A stretch of 64,000 nucleotides of DNA from Atherix ibis (GCA_958298945.1 OY282609.1:37049212-37113211), one strand, 5' to 3'. Positions 25,626-38,300 are shown, counted from the stretch's first letter. Notes: generated by a model from the letters alone, not told the origin. Translations and numbers: made by a program.

Positions 25626-26702
25626 CCACCTTGATCAAAAAGTTACCGGAATTTATTCAGAAAATTAAAAATACAAGTTTATTCATCTTAATCTATATTG
25701 TCCCCATCAAAGTAATCCCCATCGACTAACTCACTAATGCCAGCGCTTGATCCAATCCTCGAAACATTTTTTATATTCGGTTTTCGGTATGTCCATCAGT
25801 GCTTCCTGCGATTTTTCCATTACTTCCTCTCGGCTGTTGAAACGCGTTCCCCGTAATAGTTTTTTAACTCGATTGAACAGAAAGAAGTCACAGGGAGCCA
25901 AATACGGTGAATTCGGTGGTTGTTGGATGGTATTTATTGCATTTTTTGTCAAAAAATTACGAATAATGATGGCACTGTGTGACGGTGCGTTATCATGGTG
26001 CAAAATCCACAAGTTTTCTGCCCACAATTCTGGTTGCTTTATAAACCCACGTCTCGTCTCCAGTAATGATCCTTTCGCTGAATGTGGGATCAGATTCAGC
26101 CTCGCAAATCATGTCTTTTGCGACGTCAACACGGTCTCTTTTTTGTATGAAATTGAGGTCCTTTGGCACCAACTTTGCTGGTACGGAAACCCAAATCATT
26201 AACCAAAATGTCTTGGACGGATCCATAGGTAATGTTCAAGTCCTCCGCTATCTCTCTGATGGTTAATTTGCGGTAATTGACCAACATTTCTTTTACTTTA
26301 TCAATGTTTCGTCGGTTTTCGATGTCGATGGTCTGCCACTGCGTTCATCATCTTCGATTGATTAACGACCTCTTTTGAACCGCTCGTGCCACTGGTAAAC
26401 TACCGTTTTCTTTAGAGAATCGTTGCCGAAACACTTTTTCAACATTTCCAACGTTAAATCCGTTTTTTACGCAAAATTTAATACAAGTTCGTTGCTGCAA
26501 ATTTAAATCCATTTCTGAAATTGTAAAAAATCGCCAACACACACACAGATATGTAGATGTACTCTTGGCTGCGTAACTTTTGTTAAGATTTAGAGGGAAT
26601 ATCAACAACAGATGTACCAACTTAACAAAAAAAACAGAACTCAAATCGGAACGATGGGAGCGCTACACTCCCATTGTTCCGGGAACTTTTTGGTCAAGGT
26701 GG
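25626..26702 (-). mobile_element. Mariner element (third type), both ends present
   Basis: A 1,077-bp mariner with terminal inverted repeats starting CCACCTTGATCAAAAAGTTA at 25626, with the matching reverse complement ending at 26702. The repeats agree at about 24 of 27 bases. TA flanks both ends (25624-25625, 26703-26704). The transposase is on the minus strand. About a quarter of the coding region is missing from the middle. A truncated sibling lies at 30.5-31.1 kb. Confidence 0.93.
25734..26512 (-). pseudogene. Mariner transposase (DD34D, third type), internally deleted
   Basis: The minus strand starts at MDLNLQQRTCIKFCVKNGFN (ATG at 26512). A roughly 10-bp deletion at about 26449 removes part of the GARTLEML block that its sibling keeps. 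KRGR is followed by TAA in place of a glutamine codon, then SIEDDERSGRPS. A frameshift lies just before PAKLVPKDLNF. ITGDETWVYK carries the first catalytic Asp. Immediately after it some 80 codons are gone and the frame resumes at WAENLWILHHDNAPSH with the second Asp. LAPCDFFLF has the third, 34 residues on. The usual PDLAP is PYLAP here. The reading ends EDWIKRWH. The stop after KRGR and the later frameshift are shared with the copy at 30.5 kb. Confidence 0.93.
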
Positions 26703-26767
26703 TATATAGAACAAGTGAGGACAAACATTCAGCACAAACTATTAAATAAATTTTGTTTTCTAAAGAA

Positions 26768-27115
26768 TTCGTTAGATTGGGTATGGCAGACATTTGGATG
26801 ATCTACCATGACAACGTCCCTGTCAAATGATTATTTCCATCGATGAGTTTTTTTCAAGAAAAATGGATTCCTATGGTTTTCCAGCCCTTCAATTCATCTG
26901 ATCTAAGTTTGTGTGACTTTTTTGTTCCTCAAGATCAAAAAATACTTGAAGGAACGTCATCTTGGTCCTGTCGATAACATCCAAACCATTGTAACCAAGA
27001 AACTGAAGACAATTTCAGTTCAAACTTTTCAGCACTACTGAGAAGAGTGCAAACAACGCCTTCCCCTATGGAAAGAGCTGGCCAAAAAAACTTTTTTTAC
27101 AAGGATAACATTTAT
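26768..27115 (+). mobile_element. Mariner C-terminal fragment, relic
   Basis: The plus strand reads MADIWMIYHDNVPVK, a stop, FFQEKW, LSLCDFFV, then, after a frameshift, KYLKERHLGPVDNIQTIV and KKLKTISVQTFQHY, ending near ECKQRLPLWKEL. This is the C-terminal third of a DD34D mariner: the second Asp is in YHDN and the third in LCDFF. The N-terminal part is missing. The fragment begins 66 bp beyond the end of the third-type mariner but in the opposite orientation, so it is a separate insertion. It is the same type as the relic at 51.5 kb. Confidence 0.8.
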
Positions 27116-27119
27116 GTAT

Positions 27120-28895
27120 ATAAATTAGGTAAAATTATTTCAAAAATATAAGTTCCCTTATTTTTATGTGATAACTTAATTAAATAGAATTTTTCAATTT
27201 TCATGAATCAATGAAATTTAGATTTTTCATCTATAATAATATCGTTATAGTTTTTTAAAATAATAATATCCTCGATAAAGTAACTTTCTCTTCTAGAATA
27301 GCGCGGTGATAAAAGCATATATAATTGATTTTTTTTTTTAAAGTAGTTTTTCTTAATAATATATTGTAGTTTTTTTAAGAACAATTCAAAGATAGAATAA
27401 TTTTATTTATAGGGTGTGGATCTCGTTGTATCTTAATAAACTGAAAAATAAAATTTTAAGAATTTTTTTTATAATAAGTAAGCTTGCGTCCTAATAATCT
27501 AATTACTTAATATTTATTGATCGATTGTTAATTGTAATTCAAAAATGTCGGAGCATTGTAAGCTTTGATTAGCGGTAATATTTTAATGATTTTTGTTCTC
27601 TCTGAAGCGCATTATAGATAACTGGATAAATTTAGTACCTTTAAATTAAAGGATGCTAAAGCACCTCAGCATATTTTATTAATATTATTATCGTTAGATT
27701 TACTTATGTGTATGCATCTTACTTTTATTGTCTGACAAGATTAAAACTTCTTGAGTAGTTGAATATTATTTCAATATTATTATTGATTGAACAAAAACCG
27801 TTTTTAATCAAATTTTCTAAAATTTATTGAATTTTCTATATTGAAATTATTCAAGTAGTTTTAATTGTCTCCCTATTTCTTTTAAAATGATTTTTATACT
27901 CAAATAAAATTCAAAAATCACTTTAAAAGAATTTTTCAATGAAATCAACTTGAAAATGCAGTTATTGAGAAAAGGTCAAAGAGAGAATCAAACGCTTTCT
28001 TAATTAATAATATGTAGTTAAATTTAAAAAAAATATATTAGCTGAATTTATTTAACTCTCAAACGAGGAAGAGTACACTAAAAAAAAGTCAAAGCAAATA
28101 ATACTTGAAGAGATTTGAAAAAATATTGGAGGATGAAAGGAAAAGTATTTTAAAAATCGTATTATTTGATAATGTTATACTCTCCATAGTTATACCATAC
28201 ATTTTGTTTTTTTTGTGTGAAGAAAGGAAGAAATAAATTATTGGCTTTTAGAAGTCATTCGAAAATTGTTTTTGGAATATATCTATCTCCTATTTGGTTC
28301 ATACTTCTGTTATATAAAATATAAAATTTTTCACAATTTCAAATTTTCCAAAATAACTCTTTGGCTTCCTTAATATTAACCATTATCATTATTATTTGTT
28401 CATAGTAATTAACATTATTCAAATAAATTAATCAAAAATATAATAAAAGCGCAAACATGAACTGAAATGAATCTTATATACTCGGTCGTATTTTGGAGAG
28501 CTGAGCAGAGAATTTCATATAACCAAATCATCAAGTCAACGAAAAAACTAATTTTTTACCTAATTTAAGCAATTGACAATAGTTGTTGTGTTGGCTCTCG
28601 TTTCAATTTACAACAATTTCCCCCAAGTGGCCATCGTATTTTCGTTTAACTTTGATGACACAAAATATACAGAACTACAATTAGAATGCATACTTAATTT
28701 AATAACATTTTGTGACTATATGCAAGATAAACATAAAACCACTCTGTTGTAAAAAGATGGTATAGAAATTCCCTACGATGTTGAATAGGCATAATCAATA
28801 AACTACAAAAAAATTTGCGTTTCCGACGATTAGACATATTGTTTAAACGTCTTCCAATATCACTTGTTTATGCACTCAAGTTAACTTCAAAAGTA
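27120..28895. other. Gene-free A+T-rich stretch
   Basis: No coding remnant or repeat recognised between the mariner scrap and the long inverted repeat. Confidence 0.5.
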
Positions 28896-29772
28896 AACTT
28901 CAAAGTAAACTTTTTCATTATTTTATGTCATCTAGTTAGCCGGAATCATAAAATCGACGTTATGATTAGAACTCATACGTGTATGCAATTTTTAGTTTTA
29001 TTATAAAGAGATGCCAGTCTCAAACAAACATATAAAACTTACATTAGTAACTAAAAAATTAAAGGAAAAAAATGTGTATGTCGAACTGGAAAGTAATTAT
29101 GAATATTTATTACAATTTATAAAAAAATCATTCAGAACATGCCGGTATCTACGAAGTAAATTATATTGGATTGGTAGGGAATCATTTAAGTTTAAAATTA
29201 TTTACAAATTATTGTATGATAACATGTTTATTATTTTATGTCATCTAGATAGGCGGAATGACGAAATTAAAATACATGATGAATATTCGTTGGAAATTTT
29301 TAAGGAGTTATCCAAGAGAAAAACGAATATATATAAAAGTACGAACACTTCGGAATGAATGAAAACTAAAAGAAATTTATTCTTTTCACGGAATGAATGA
29401 AAACTAAAAGAAATTTATTAAAAATAAAAGAAATTTATTTTATGAAAAATATCCTTTTATTTCAAGAAAATGGTGTTCATTCTTTCCGGTGTTCATTCAT
29501 AATTTACTTCGTAGATACCGGCATGTTCTGAATGATTTTTTTATAAATTGTAATAAATATTCATAATTACTTTCCAGTTCGACATACACATTTTTTTCCT
29601 TTAATTTTTTAGTTACCAATGTAAGTTTTATATGTTTGTTTGAGACTGACATCTCTTTATAATAAAACTAAAAATTGCATACACGTAACATATGAGTTCT
29701 AATCATAACGTCGATTTTATGATTCTGGCTAACTAGATGACATTAAATAATGAAAAAGTTTACTTTGAAGTT
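28896..29772. repeat. Long inverted repeat (foldback), ~270-bp arms
   Basis: The left arm is 28896-29164 and the right arm 29499-29772, inverted, with a 334-bp spacer. Read base by base, the arms differ by four substitutions and one 5-bp indel, about 98% identity. The spacer carries a related third segment starting TTTATTATTTTATGTCATCTAG (29224 onward) in the same orientation as the left arm (28913 onward). It also carries a 31-bp tandem duplication (29351 and 29389, period 38). I see no transposon terminal repeats or clear target duplication. Transcription through it would give a long hairpin RNA. Formation by inverted duplication of a tandem unit fits the pattern; whether it is a mobile foldback element or a host hairpin locus cannot be decided here. 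Confidence 0.92.
29011..29358 (+). CDS. Hypothetical 115-codon frame inside the foldback
   Basis: This open frame starts in the left arm (MPVSNKHIKLTL) and crosses into the spacer. The product is lysine-rich with no signal peptide or known domain. It contains MFIILCHLDRRNDEIKI, closely resembling FFIILCHLVSRNHKIDV in an upstream frame (28815-29006), so the locus is built from a repeated unit with coding-like similarity. The right arm encodes the antisense of its first half. It may be a relic of a repeated gene or a chance frame in repeat DNA. I do not recognise a family. Confidence 0.2.
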   Translation: MPVSNKHIKLTLVTKKLKEKNVYVELESNYEYLLQFIKKSFRTCRYLRSKLYWIGRESFKFKIIYKLLYDNMFIILCHLDRRNDEIKIHDEYSLEIFKELSKRKTNIYKSTNTSE

Positions 29773-30525
29773 AAATTATAATCAAGTTTACTTTGAAGTC
29801 GCACATTAAACTTTTCTAATAATCAAGTATATGTTACAAGTATTTTGATTCAATCAGTTGATATAAAATAATAACCATTTGTGCATTGTTAATCATATTG
29901 TTAATAGATATGTTAGGGTAAGGATGGCAAGAATCTCTAGATAAGAAAGTATTTTTTACGCCAGTAATCGATAGTCTGTATAAGACAATTGTACACTTCC
30001 TGGTATCGATTCTTTCTCGATTCGTAGGGTCTATCTCACCCATGCACGTTAAGTGCAAAAAATATGAAGCCTGCATTTATTAATAACACAGCAGTCGTGA
30101 CATAGCTCATTGATTTCAAAATCATCCCTCATTATATAAGAGCCAACATATCCTTCAGGTGATTTCCCTCAAAAAATGTCAAATACTTTGCAATTTTTAT
30201 TATTCAGAACCGAAGTATCTGAAGAATATGTGAGGACTGCCAAGATCAAATTTCTATACAGTAGAGGCTTTGTTTTTATAGTGAGGTGTTTCAAGCGGTA
30301 TAACTTAGACTAATTAAAGTAGATTTCAATGGTAGTTAGTGTAGGTTAAAGAAGACTTCATCCAGGTTTTAATCGATTATTACTTTTAATCTCGAAAAAG
30401 GAAACTATTTAACTTATACAGAGTATCATTTTGTTAATTAATCGACCCTAAAAAGCGTGAAAAGTGAAGTTGTTCGATAAACGAAATAGTCAATGTTTAA
30501 TACACATAACCTATGGACAATAATC
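29773..30525. other. Gene-free stretch
   Basis: Nothing recognised. A short phrase near 30215 (GTGAGGACTGCCA) resembles one near 46108 (ATGAGGACTGCCA), but the surroundings do not align convincingly. Confidence 0.45.
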
Positions 30526-30959
30526 CAGATTCAGCCTCCCAAATCATGTCTTTTGCGACGTCAACACGGTCTCTTTTTTGTATGAAATTGAGGTCTTTTG
30601 GCACCAACTTTGCTGGTACGGAAACCCAAATCATTAACCAAAATGTCTTGGACGGATCCATATCCAATTTTCAAGTCCTCCGCTATCTCTCTGATAGTTA
30701 ATTTGCGGTTATTGACCAACATTTCTTTTACTTTATCAATGTTTTCGTCGGTTTTCGGTGTCGATGGTCTGCCACTTCGTTCATCATCTTCGATTGATTA
30801 ACGACCTCTTTTGAACCGCTCGTGCCACTGGTAAACGACCGTTTTCTTTAGAGAATCGTTGCCGAAACACTTTTCCAACATTTCCAACGTTCGCGCACCA
30901 TTAAATCCGTTTTTTACGCAAAATTTAATACAAGTTCCTTGTTGCAAATTTAAATCCAT
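30526..30959 (-). pseudogene. Mariner transposase N-terminal half (third type)
   Basis: The minus strand begins MDLNLQQGTCIKFCVKNGFN (ATG at 30959) and keeps GARTLEMLEKCFGND and TVVYQWHERFKRGR, the helix-turn-helix region partly deleted in the sibling at 26.4 kb. The TAA right after KRGR is at the same codon as in the sibling, and so is the later frameshift before PAKLVPKDLNF. The coding region ends at the truncation before the first catalytic Asp. It cannot encode an active enzyme. Confidence 0.9.
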
Positions 30960-31136
30960 TTCTAAAATTGTAAAAAATCGCCAACACACACAGAGATAGA
31001 TGTACTCTTGGCTACGTAACTTTTGCAAATGTTAATCTATGATGCTAAGATTTAGAGGGAATATCAACAACAGATGTACCAACTTAACAAAAAAACTGAA
31101 CTCAAATCGGTACGATGGGAGTGTCGTTTTGGGAAC
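30526..31136 (-). mobile_element. 5' fragment of the third-type mariner
   Basis: This segment aligns closely with 26084-26695 in the same orientation and holds the N-terminal half of the same mariner. Homology stops abruptly at CAGATTCAGCC (30526), so the C-terminal half and one terminal repeat are absent. At the other side the terminal repeat is degraded (GGGAACGCTA near 31131). It differs from the longer copy by scattered substitutions and small indels. Confidence 0.9.
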
Positions 31137-31289
31137 GCTAGTATATTATCTCAACCAAATAAAGACTGTGATAACTTCTGTAGTAATAACAGTACCTTCT
31201 TTATGAAAATATTGGTGAATATGACTTTCAAATGGCCTATGATATTTTAAGTATAATATACAGAGTACGTTTTATGTTCCAGATCGAAG

Positions 31290-32375
31290 TTTCTTTTAAT
31301 AACTTTTAAATGAAATATAATTTTATAATTTAAAAGGATTATGCGTAGAATATGATGTCGATCAATTGCCTGCCTGTGGCAGAGTCCTGGTGTTATTTCT
31401 GCAATTTCGTTTCGAATTTTGTCCTTAAGCATCGATGTTGTCGTTGGTCTTTATTTTATATCTATTTCGTCAAGTATCCTTAAACGAATAAATCGGAAGT
31501 TTTTAAATGAGCGGATCGGGACCATTCAATATTACCACTTTTTGACATTATTCGGCCAGGAAAAATTTCTCTCAAGATTTGCATTGTAGCACGAGCTGGG
31601 TGTAATGTGGCACCGCCTTGTTAGAACCGCATGATCTGTAGGCCTAATTCATCCAGTTCCGACAGAAGAAAATTTTCCAACATGTCCCGATAGCGGTCAC
31701 CAGTAACTGTTACCGCATTGACTCAAGTATATTCAAAGAAATATGGCCCAGTGACGGTCCTGACCCAAAGCCGCACCACACCATTACTCTTCGAGGGTGT
31801 AGTAGTCTTTGGTGTATCAGTTGAGGATTTTCAGTGCCCCAATAGTGGATATAATGCTAGCAAAGTCGAAGCATGCTTCGTCGCTCACAATGATTTTTTG
31901 CCAAAAATGGTGATTGTCTACACTCGAGCACTCCAGTCTCCCCACCGTTCATGGTCATTTGCCTGCAGCTGTTGTGTCAATTGAATTTTTCACGGATAAA
32001 AAAATAAATCTTTTGTGAGTATTTTTAACAAACATGATGGAAATATTCTCAATTTTTGTCCACGACATCGATGAGAGGTACCCGGATATTCAGCCTCATT
32101 GCAACAACCTTTTCAGGTGTACGTTGGTTTAATTGTCGCTCAGTTTTCACTATATCTCTCAGTGTACACGTATGCATATTTTCAGAATTATTCCTTACAC
32201 GCTGTATGGTTGAATTGCTCGGCATATGATTAACACCAAAAAAGTTACGTAATTTTCTCCACGTATTCACAAGTGAACAATTATTTAAATAAAATGTTTT
32301 TATAATTTCAACACGTTGTTGCGGCGTTAGATGGCTCCATAATAAATTGTTGTCGACCACTCTCTATGAGTATCA
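31290..32375 (-). mobile_element. DD41D-like mariner relic
   Basis: A roughly 1.1-kb decayed element of the IS630-Tc1-mariner superfamily on the minus strand. It retains recognisable pieces from the N-terminal helix-turn-helix to near the C-terminus, in order. Terminal repeats are not evident at either border. It belongs with the relics at 41.5, 49.2, 54.1 and 63.1 kb by its wide spacing between the second and third catalytic positions and by its WPPRSCDLTPxDFF-like block. Confidence 0.8.
31300..32360 (-). pseudogene. DD41D-type transposase, degraded
   Basis: Minus strand, from MVDNNLLWSHLTPQQRVEII (ATG at 32360). Helix-turn-helix sequence follows (VNTWRKLRNFFGVNHMPS, STIQRVRNN) up to VPLIDVVDKN and a stop near 32049. 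After frameshifts, IIVSDEACF keeps the first catalytic Asp. In a continuous frame from about 31680 come NFLLSELDELG, MRF, stop, QGGATLHPA, FPGRIMSKSGNIEW and KTSDLFV. The second catalytic Asp is therefore Gly (QGG for QDG), the third Asp remains, and 40 residues separate them (one deleted relative to 41). A tail, MLKDKIRNEIAEITPG (from 31432), matches the C-terminal helix of the family. It has many stops and is dead. Confidence 0.82.
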
Positions 32376-35300
32376 AATCCCGACAGGCAAATGTCATCCA
32401 AACTAAAATGGAGGCCAAACAAAACAAAAAGCATCCTTCATATAAATAATAAGATAGCTATTACTGATTTAGCAATATTTTTGGATTTTCTCTCCTTATG
32501 ATTATGACCCTCAAAGAAAATTAAAGTATATTTAATTCGGGATGGTGAGGTTATTAGGCGGTGGGACGCACGACCCAAAACGTTTTTTTAATGATACAAA
32601 AGCAGCTGCTTTTGCCAAATTTCTCTCCTCTAAACTATATCTAATTTGTTTGCATTTATTCTATTTATATTTTTCATTATTTCTTTTTTGGGGGTTTTCA
32701 CTATCGGGAGACAATTTATATATGTGTATTCGTAGTTTTTCTTTATGTTTTTTTGTTTGTTCATTTACAGCTTTTAAATTTTATCGTTATTCCGTTTAAT
32801 TTTATCATCTTCTTTTTCTTTTCCTCGTTTGATAAAATTTGAACATAAGAGTTTATTAAGTAAAATAAATATATGTTATTGCTTGTGAAGTGTGCAAAGG
32901 TGATGTTTGACAGAACCATCTGACCGTATACTCACCGTATATACTTCCTTGCGGGTGTGTTACCACTCCCTCGCCTTCGGATAGCTTATAATTTATTACT
33001 TTTGATATAGGTACTTAAAAAAAATGGCAGCGAGAAATTTTTTATAATCAGCATTTTATCTTCTATATTTTTCAAATTATTATTATTTTTTTGGTAAAAT
33101 AAAATGTATTTAATTTATTTTGTAATGCACCTTTTACTTAAAATTAAAAAATATTTTCGAAAATAAATCAGTTATAGAATTAGGAATTTCAAAATATAAT
33201 TTCAATTTTGAATATTTTCAAAATATATTAATTACGAATTCATTTATTCATGCCTTTTCAGAGTGGAAATATTCGGTATATTATTGCAATAAATAAAATT
33301 CATAGGATTTGCTGGTACGTTTGGTATACTTAATGATATTATTTATTTCAGAAGATATAATTTATCCTAAGTTGTGATTTATTTTCTACAGTATTTTTTA
33401 TATGTATTATTATTGAATAGGTCTACGAGTATAGCAGTTGAACGCTTAAATGGAATAAGAAAGATTGGAGACACTTTATCACTTTATCACACCAAGTGTT
33501 TAAATGTAGCAATAAATAAATGTCTTCGGATCTACTATTTAATATTTGAAAATTTTAAAATTAGTTTTTAAGATGAATAAAAATATATTGAAAATAAAGA
33601 AATTTTCTAATAAATTTTAAAATGAGCATGCAATGTAAAAACGTTCACAAATCGATAGCAAATCAATTCATTTTCAGCTATCTGGAAAAATAAACTTCTG
33701 CTGCCTTGAAGAATATGCTGATCTTCATAAATCCATAATAAAGATAGTATTTTTGTTTATTATCGATAATAATATATATTTGGATGTTCTAAGCTTATAA
33801 ATATATTATTGGCAATTGAAAATTTTTTCGCCATAGATTTCTGTTTAACCATTTCTACTCAACAACCTTGCGAAAATTCTGAGAACGGCAATCATATTTT
33901 GTGCCCACCCTGTGAAGTTCATATTTTCAATCAGTAGTTAATATTAAATAACTTTAGTTCGATTTTTTCAATCAGTAGTTAATATTAAATAAATTTAGTT
34001 AGATTTTAAATTTTAAATACTCTAGCAAACCAGTCATGAGTTGTAAATCAATTTGGATTGCACACATTTTGGATTTTACGTATTCTCTTTCCTATTATTA
34101 CTCGAAGATCGGTGGTTAATTTAAAAAAATTATAAATCGCATTTCGATACAAAAACGGAAAAGACTATAGACGTCTACATACGACGCTACTAGTTTTCGG
34201 TCTGGCTGCGCCGCTGGATTATGTGATAACACATTTACACATATGTATCATTTGCTAATATGACAAGATATGAAATATAAAACCGATTCTAAATAGTACG
34301 AAATATAAAACCGATTTTATTTCTGAATTCTTGCTTACAAAGTGACTTAAGTTCTAGCATTGCTAGAGCGAGCACAGTAGCAAGCAAGAAACGAAGTATA
34401 CAAAATTGCATCATGTGAAGCGGGCTTAAGTTAAGCAAATCTATAATGGAAAAAACGAAACATAAAAAAATTATCACGAAAAGCCTTTTGTTCATTATTG
34501 CGTATCACATATTATATATTGAAACTTTTAAGAACCAATTGTTAAGTTTAGTTTTTATCATAAAGTCAATTTACTAATGTGAAATAAATATGCTGCAATT
34601 TTCCTAAATAAATATGAAAAATTCTAGGAAATACTTGCCATTTAGTGGCAACAATAGAGGAAAAGGGGAGCTATAAAATTATACTTTGCAAATACTTTTT
34701 TTTTTGAGATAAAATGTGCGATATAATCTTAAAAGTCGATTTTTCCACATCTAGTTTGTAACAATATCGTTTAAGGAATTTAAAAATATTCAATTCACGC
34801 ACAAAAAATCCCTTACTGTAAGGAATCAAAATTTTGAAGAAAAAAATATTGTTTAGGATTTTGAAGAATATTTTTCGTTTATGGTTTTTTTTGTAGAAAG
34901 TTTTATTCTGTTCACAAACTGTAAATATACAACTGGATGGTATCGACTTAAGGGAATAGGCCATCATTGTGTTTCGGATTCCACCCGCATATGTTCGCAA
35001 TAATGGCTTACAAGAAAACTGATATTTGATGTTAGGAAATTCCATTTTTATTTTTGTAACTCGGTTTTTTTAAAGATTTTTTTTTGGAAAAAAGCAGATA
35101 CAAAACTTCTCTCAACCTTATGGTGGTTGAAATTTTACTTTAAAATAAATAAATTCATAAATTCAGGTTTATGCTAGGGCTTTGAAAGTTCCATTTCATA
35201 ATTTGATCCACGTACGCGAACAGCTCAACTTGTGTGCAGATACTTATGGCCGTACGTTAAGCAATTCGTATTTTGGGCTGAGTGGAGCACATTCATCTTT

Positions 35301-38300
35301 TCCGATAACATAACGCCTCATTGAGCAAATCATTGCAGGAGATGCTGATGCCGAATATCAATGCTGCTGTTGAACGGGCAGGTATATGTTACTTTTCAGA
35401 AGCGTTCTCTCCATTAATATTTTTGTCAGATACGAGTGTGTACCTTCTTTTCGTACTGCATACATATATAAGAAGTACATTCACCAATTCAAATGGAATA
35501 AGATCTCCTCGTTCTAGTCAAAATATATATTCTTCTATCAAAGTATTTTCTACTATTCCAGAAAATCTACCATAAGCAATATCCATATACTTTTTGTATA
35601 TCTCCTCATAAGTAATAAAAATGTATAAAATAGAAACAAAAAAAGGCATAAGATAAGTTTAGATGGAAAAGATGAAATTCACAAACTTGTATTTACCTTC
35701 ATCAAAACCATTTAAAGACTGATACGGTCTCTTATCCTTTTATATCGTAGTACTTATGTTTTGATGACCAACAAGCGTGTTTCTTAACGATTTACCAAGT
35801 AAAGGTAGCTATCGCACCGCTTGGCACATGCCTAAAATTTCACCTTTTCTTACTCGTATACTAAAATTGACTGGCATAGAATCTGAGATTATCTAGTAAA
35901 CATCCATAACTGAAAAATTTCACTAGTAGGTGCTCAACAAACCGAATTACTGAGATTTATAAAACGAGCAAATAAGTCCTGTCCGAAGTGCATGGTTTTC
36001 ATTGCGGTTGGCGTAAAAAGAAAGGTTTGATAGCAGCCTTCCTGATTTCGGCGTTTATATCAATATTATTTCAATCTTAAGGAATCATAATAGCGAAAAA
36101 AGCTATGTGACGGAATGTCAATGGCGACTATGCCGATATACAATCGGGTTGAGATTTTCGACGAGTATTCTCCATCAGACTGAAGCAATTGTGATTTTTC
36201 CCAAGTGATACTAAGAAACACACTTTGTTCATGTTTATCTGATTTATCGTTAAACATAGGAAACTAAAAAGACAATATTCCGGTGCATTTATAAAGAAAC
36301 AAAAAGAAAGCAACCAAGGCTCGTCTAAAAGCTATACTACTTTGAAAATTATTATCAGTTAGATCCGATCGAAATTTTTCCATATATTCATACTAGATGA
36401 AAGTAAAGAAAGAAAAAATAAAAATATATTTACTAGTTACTTTCAGTGTTTGGAACAAAAAAAAAAACAATCCGGAAGACGTACAACGAAGGTATTTTGT
36501 TTATTGCCAGCTTATCCTTTCTATGCAGCATATCCGCTCGGCACACCGTTTAAAGAAATCCGTTTTACACTTGACATGCTATGAACAGAAGTTTATCTTC
36601 TCTCACTTCCTGGATCCAATACGCCCAATACATCGTCTTTGGTAAGTGACTAAGGTAATCTATTATGGCCTTGTCTGCATCGATTCATCGCCTTCACTCT
36701 AAAAATACTGAACGCAATACTGGGCTCCGCAATTGGGAGGGTGGTACCATTCGTAATATAGAATGTGGAATTATTCATAGCTGTGGGTGGCAGTTTACTT
36801 TCTATAAGAGCATATGTACAACGAAATATTGAAACTATTTCATGTTCCTTTGCATTTGAGTTAACTTTGCACATACATATACGACAAAAATATTTATTTG
36901 TTGCTCCTCCGGTAGGGTTTCTTTACCTTACGTGCTCATACAAAACATAAAGATTAGTCCCTACTCATTGGTAAATTCTATAGAATAATTCTACACTTGT
37001 AGATCTAATACACATGAAGTGTCTTCGTAGGCAGTCTTAATATGTGGTTGAAGAGATCCTTAACAAAATACAAATCAGTCCTCTAAAGCAACGGTAATAG
37101 AATTGAAGATTTCTTGGTCGTAAACTGGTTATTCGGTGGTATCCAAAAGGACGAGTTGAGTTTGCGTGTTTTTTACTTGTACGCACCATGCAACCCTTAG
37201 TTTTACTATAGAAAGTATTTTTGGTGTACACTTGTCCGTGATTGATGATCATCGGAATTCTTGGCTGTTTCCTATTATTTTTGCTTATATAGATTATTCT
37301 GGTGTTCATTTTGCACAGTGAGTAATTCTTAGCAATAATGGACGTTTTTTTTAATGCTTTCATGTTCCATGTTAAATGTCCTTTCAACAGTTACGTATTT
37401 CCTACAAATTTAGGCCTGCAACTACTTGCTATCTTTCAATGAAGTTGAGAAGAAACAGTTTTGTACTTACTGCGTTTCCTCATTTACTATACTGGGAATA
37501 GCCTGACTTTGATATATGTCAGTCAGTTCTGAATACAGTATTTTCTTCTCCAATTGAATCAGTCTCTATCCAAATATTCTCAGCAGGAGCATATACTTTT
37601 CTCTATATACTAAATTCATACAATAAAATAAATTTTCTTACTTTCCCTGCATTTTTTTGGTGAGTATAAAAAAGTGTTAAATTCTAAGTAAACATATTAA
37701 AATTTTACATCAAAATTATGTTATGTCTTCACTTAGAAAAATACCTTTTTTCATCTGAAAAAGGTATTTATTGTTTAAAAATTTTGCAAGCAAATATAAA
37801 TATTTTTTTTTCAAACTGACCCTTATTAAAAATTTTGAATATCTTATTTTTTAAAATGTACAATAAAATCTGAAAGTTTTTGTTATATAGATAATACTTA
37901 TACTTGGTATCATGCCGAACGTATTTTATCTGCCAATACTGGAGGGAAAAAGGTAGACATTAATGTTTTGAGAATAAGCAGTCCAGAATATTAGGGAAAT
38001 ATTTAGAAGTTAAAGGAAAATTTTCGGTTGTTTAGATTTTGGTCTAAATGTGAAATTATGGTAGAAAATAATAATATGTTTATTACAATCGATTTTACTT
38101 TCCATAAATAATCCTCATCATCTATTAAAAGTAAATATTTTCTACATCTATTTCAAAATAAATTCATTCTATATTTGTAGAATGACCTCCAACTTCTTTT
38201 AACTTCTACACCTAGACAGGAAGCTATGATTGGAAGAGTAGTTGAGTATATGCAAAATGCAGTTCAAGAACCTACCTCATTTCTTAACCAAATGTTACTT

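Noticed and set aside
34671..35045. 124-codon minus-strand frame, among the longest non-transposon frames
   Set aside because: No motif, no homologous wording, A+T-driven Lys/Ile/Phe composition; several frames of this size are expected by chance on six frames of 64 kb.
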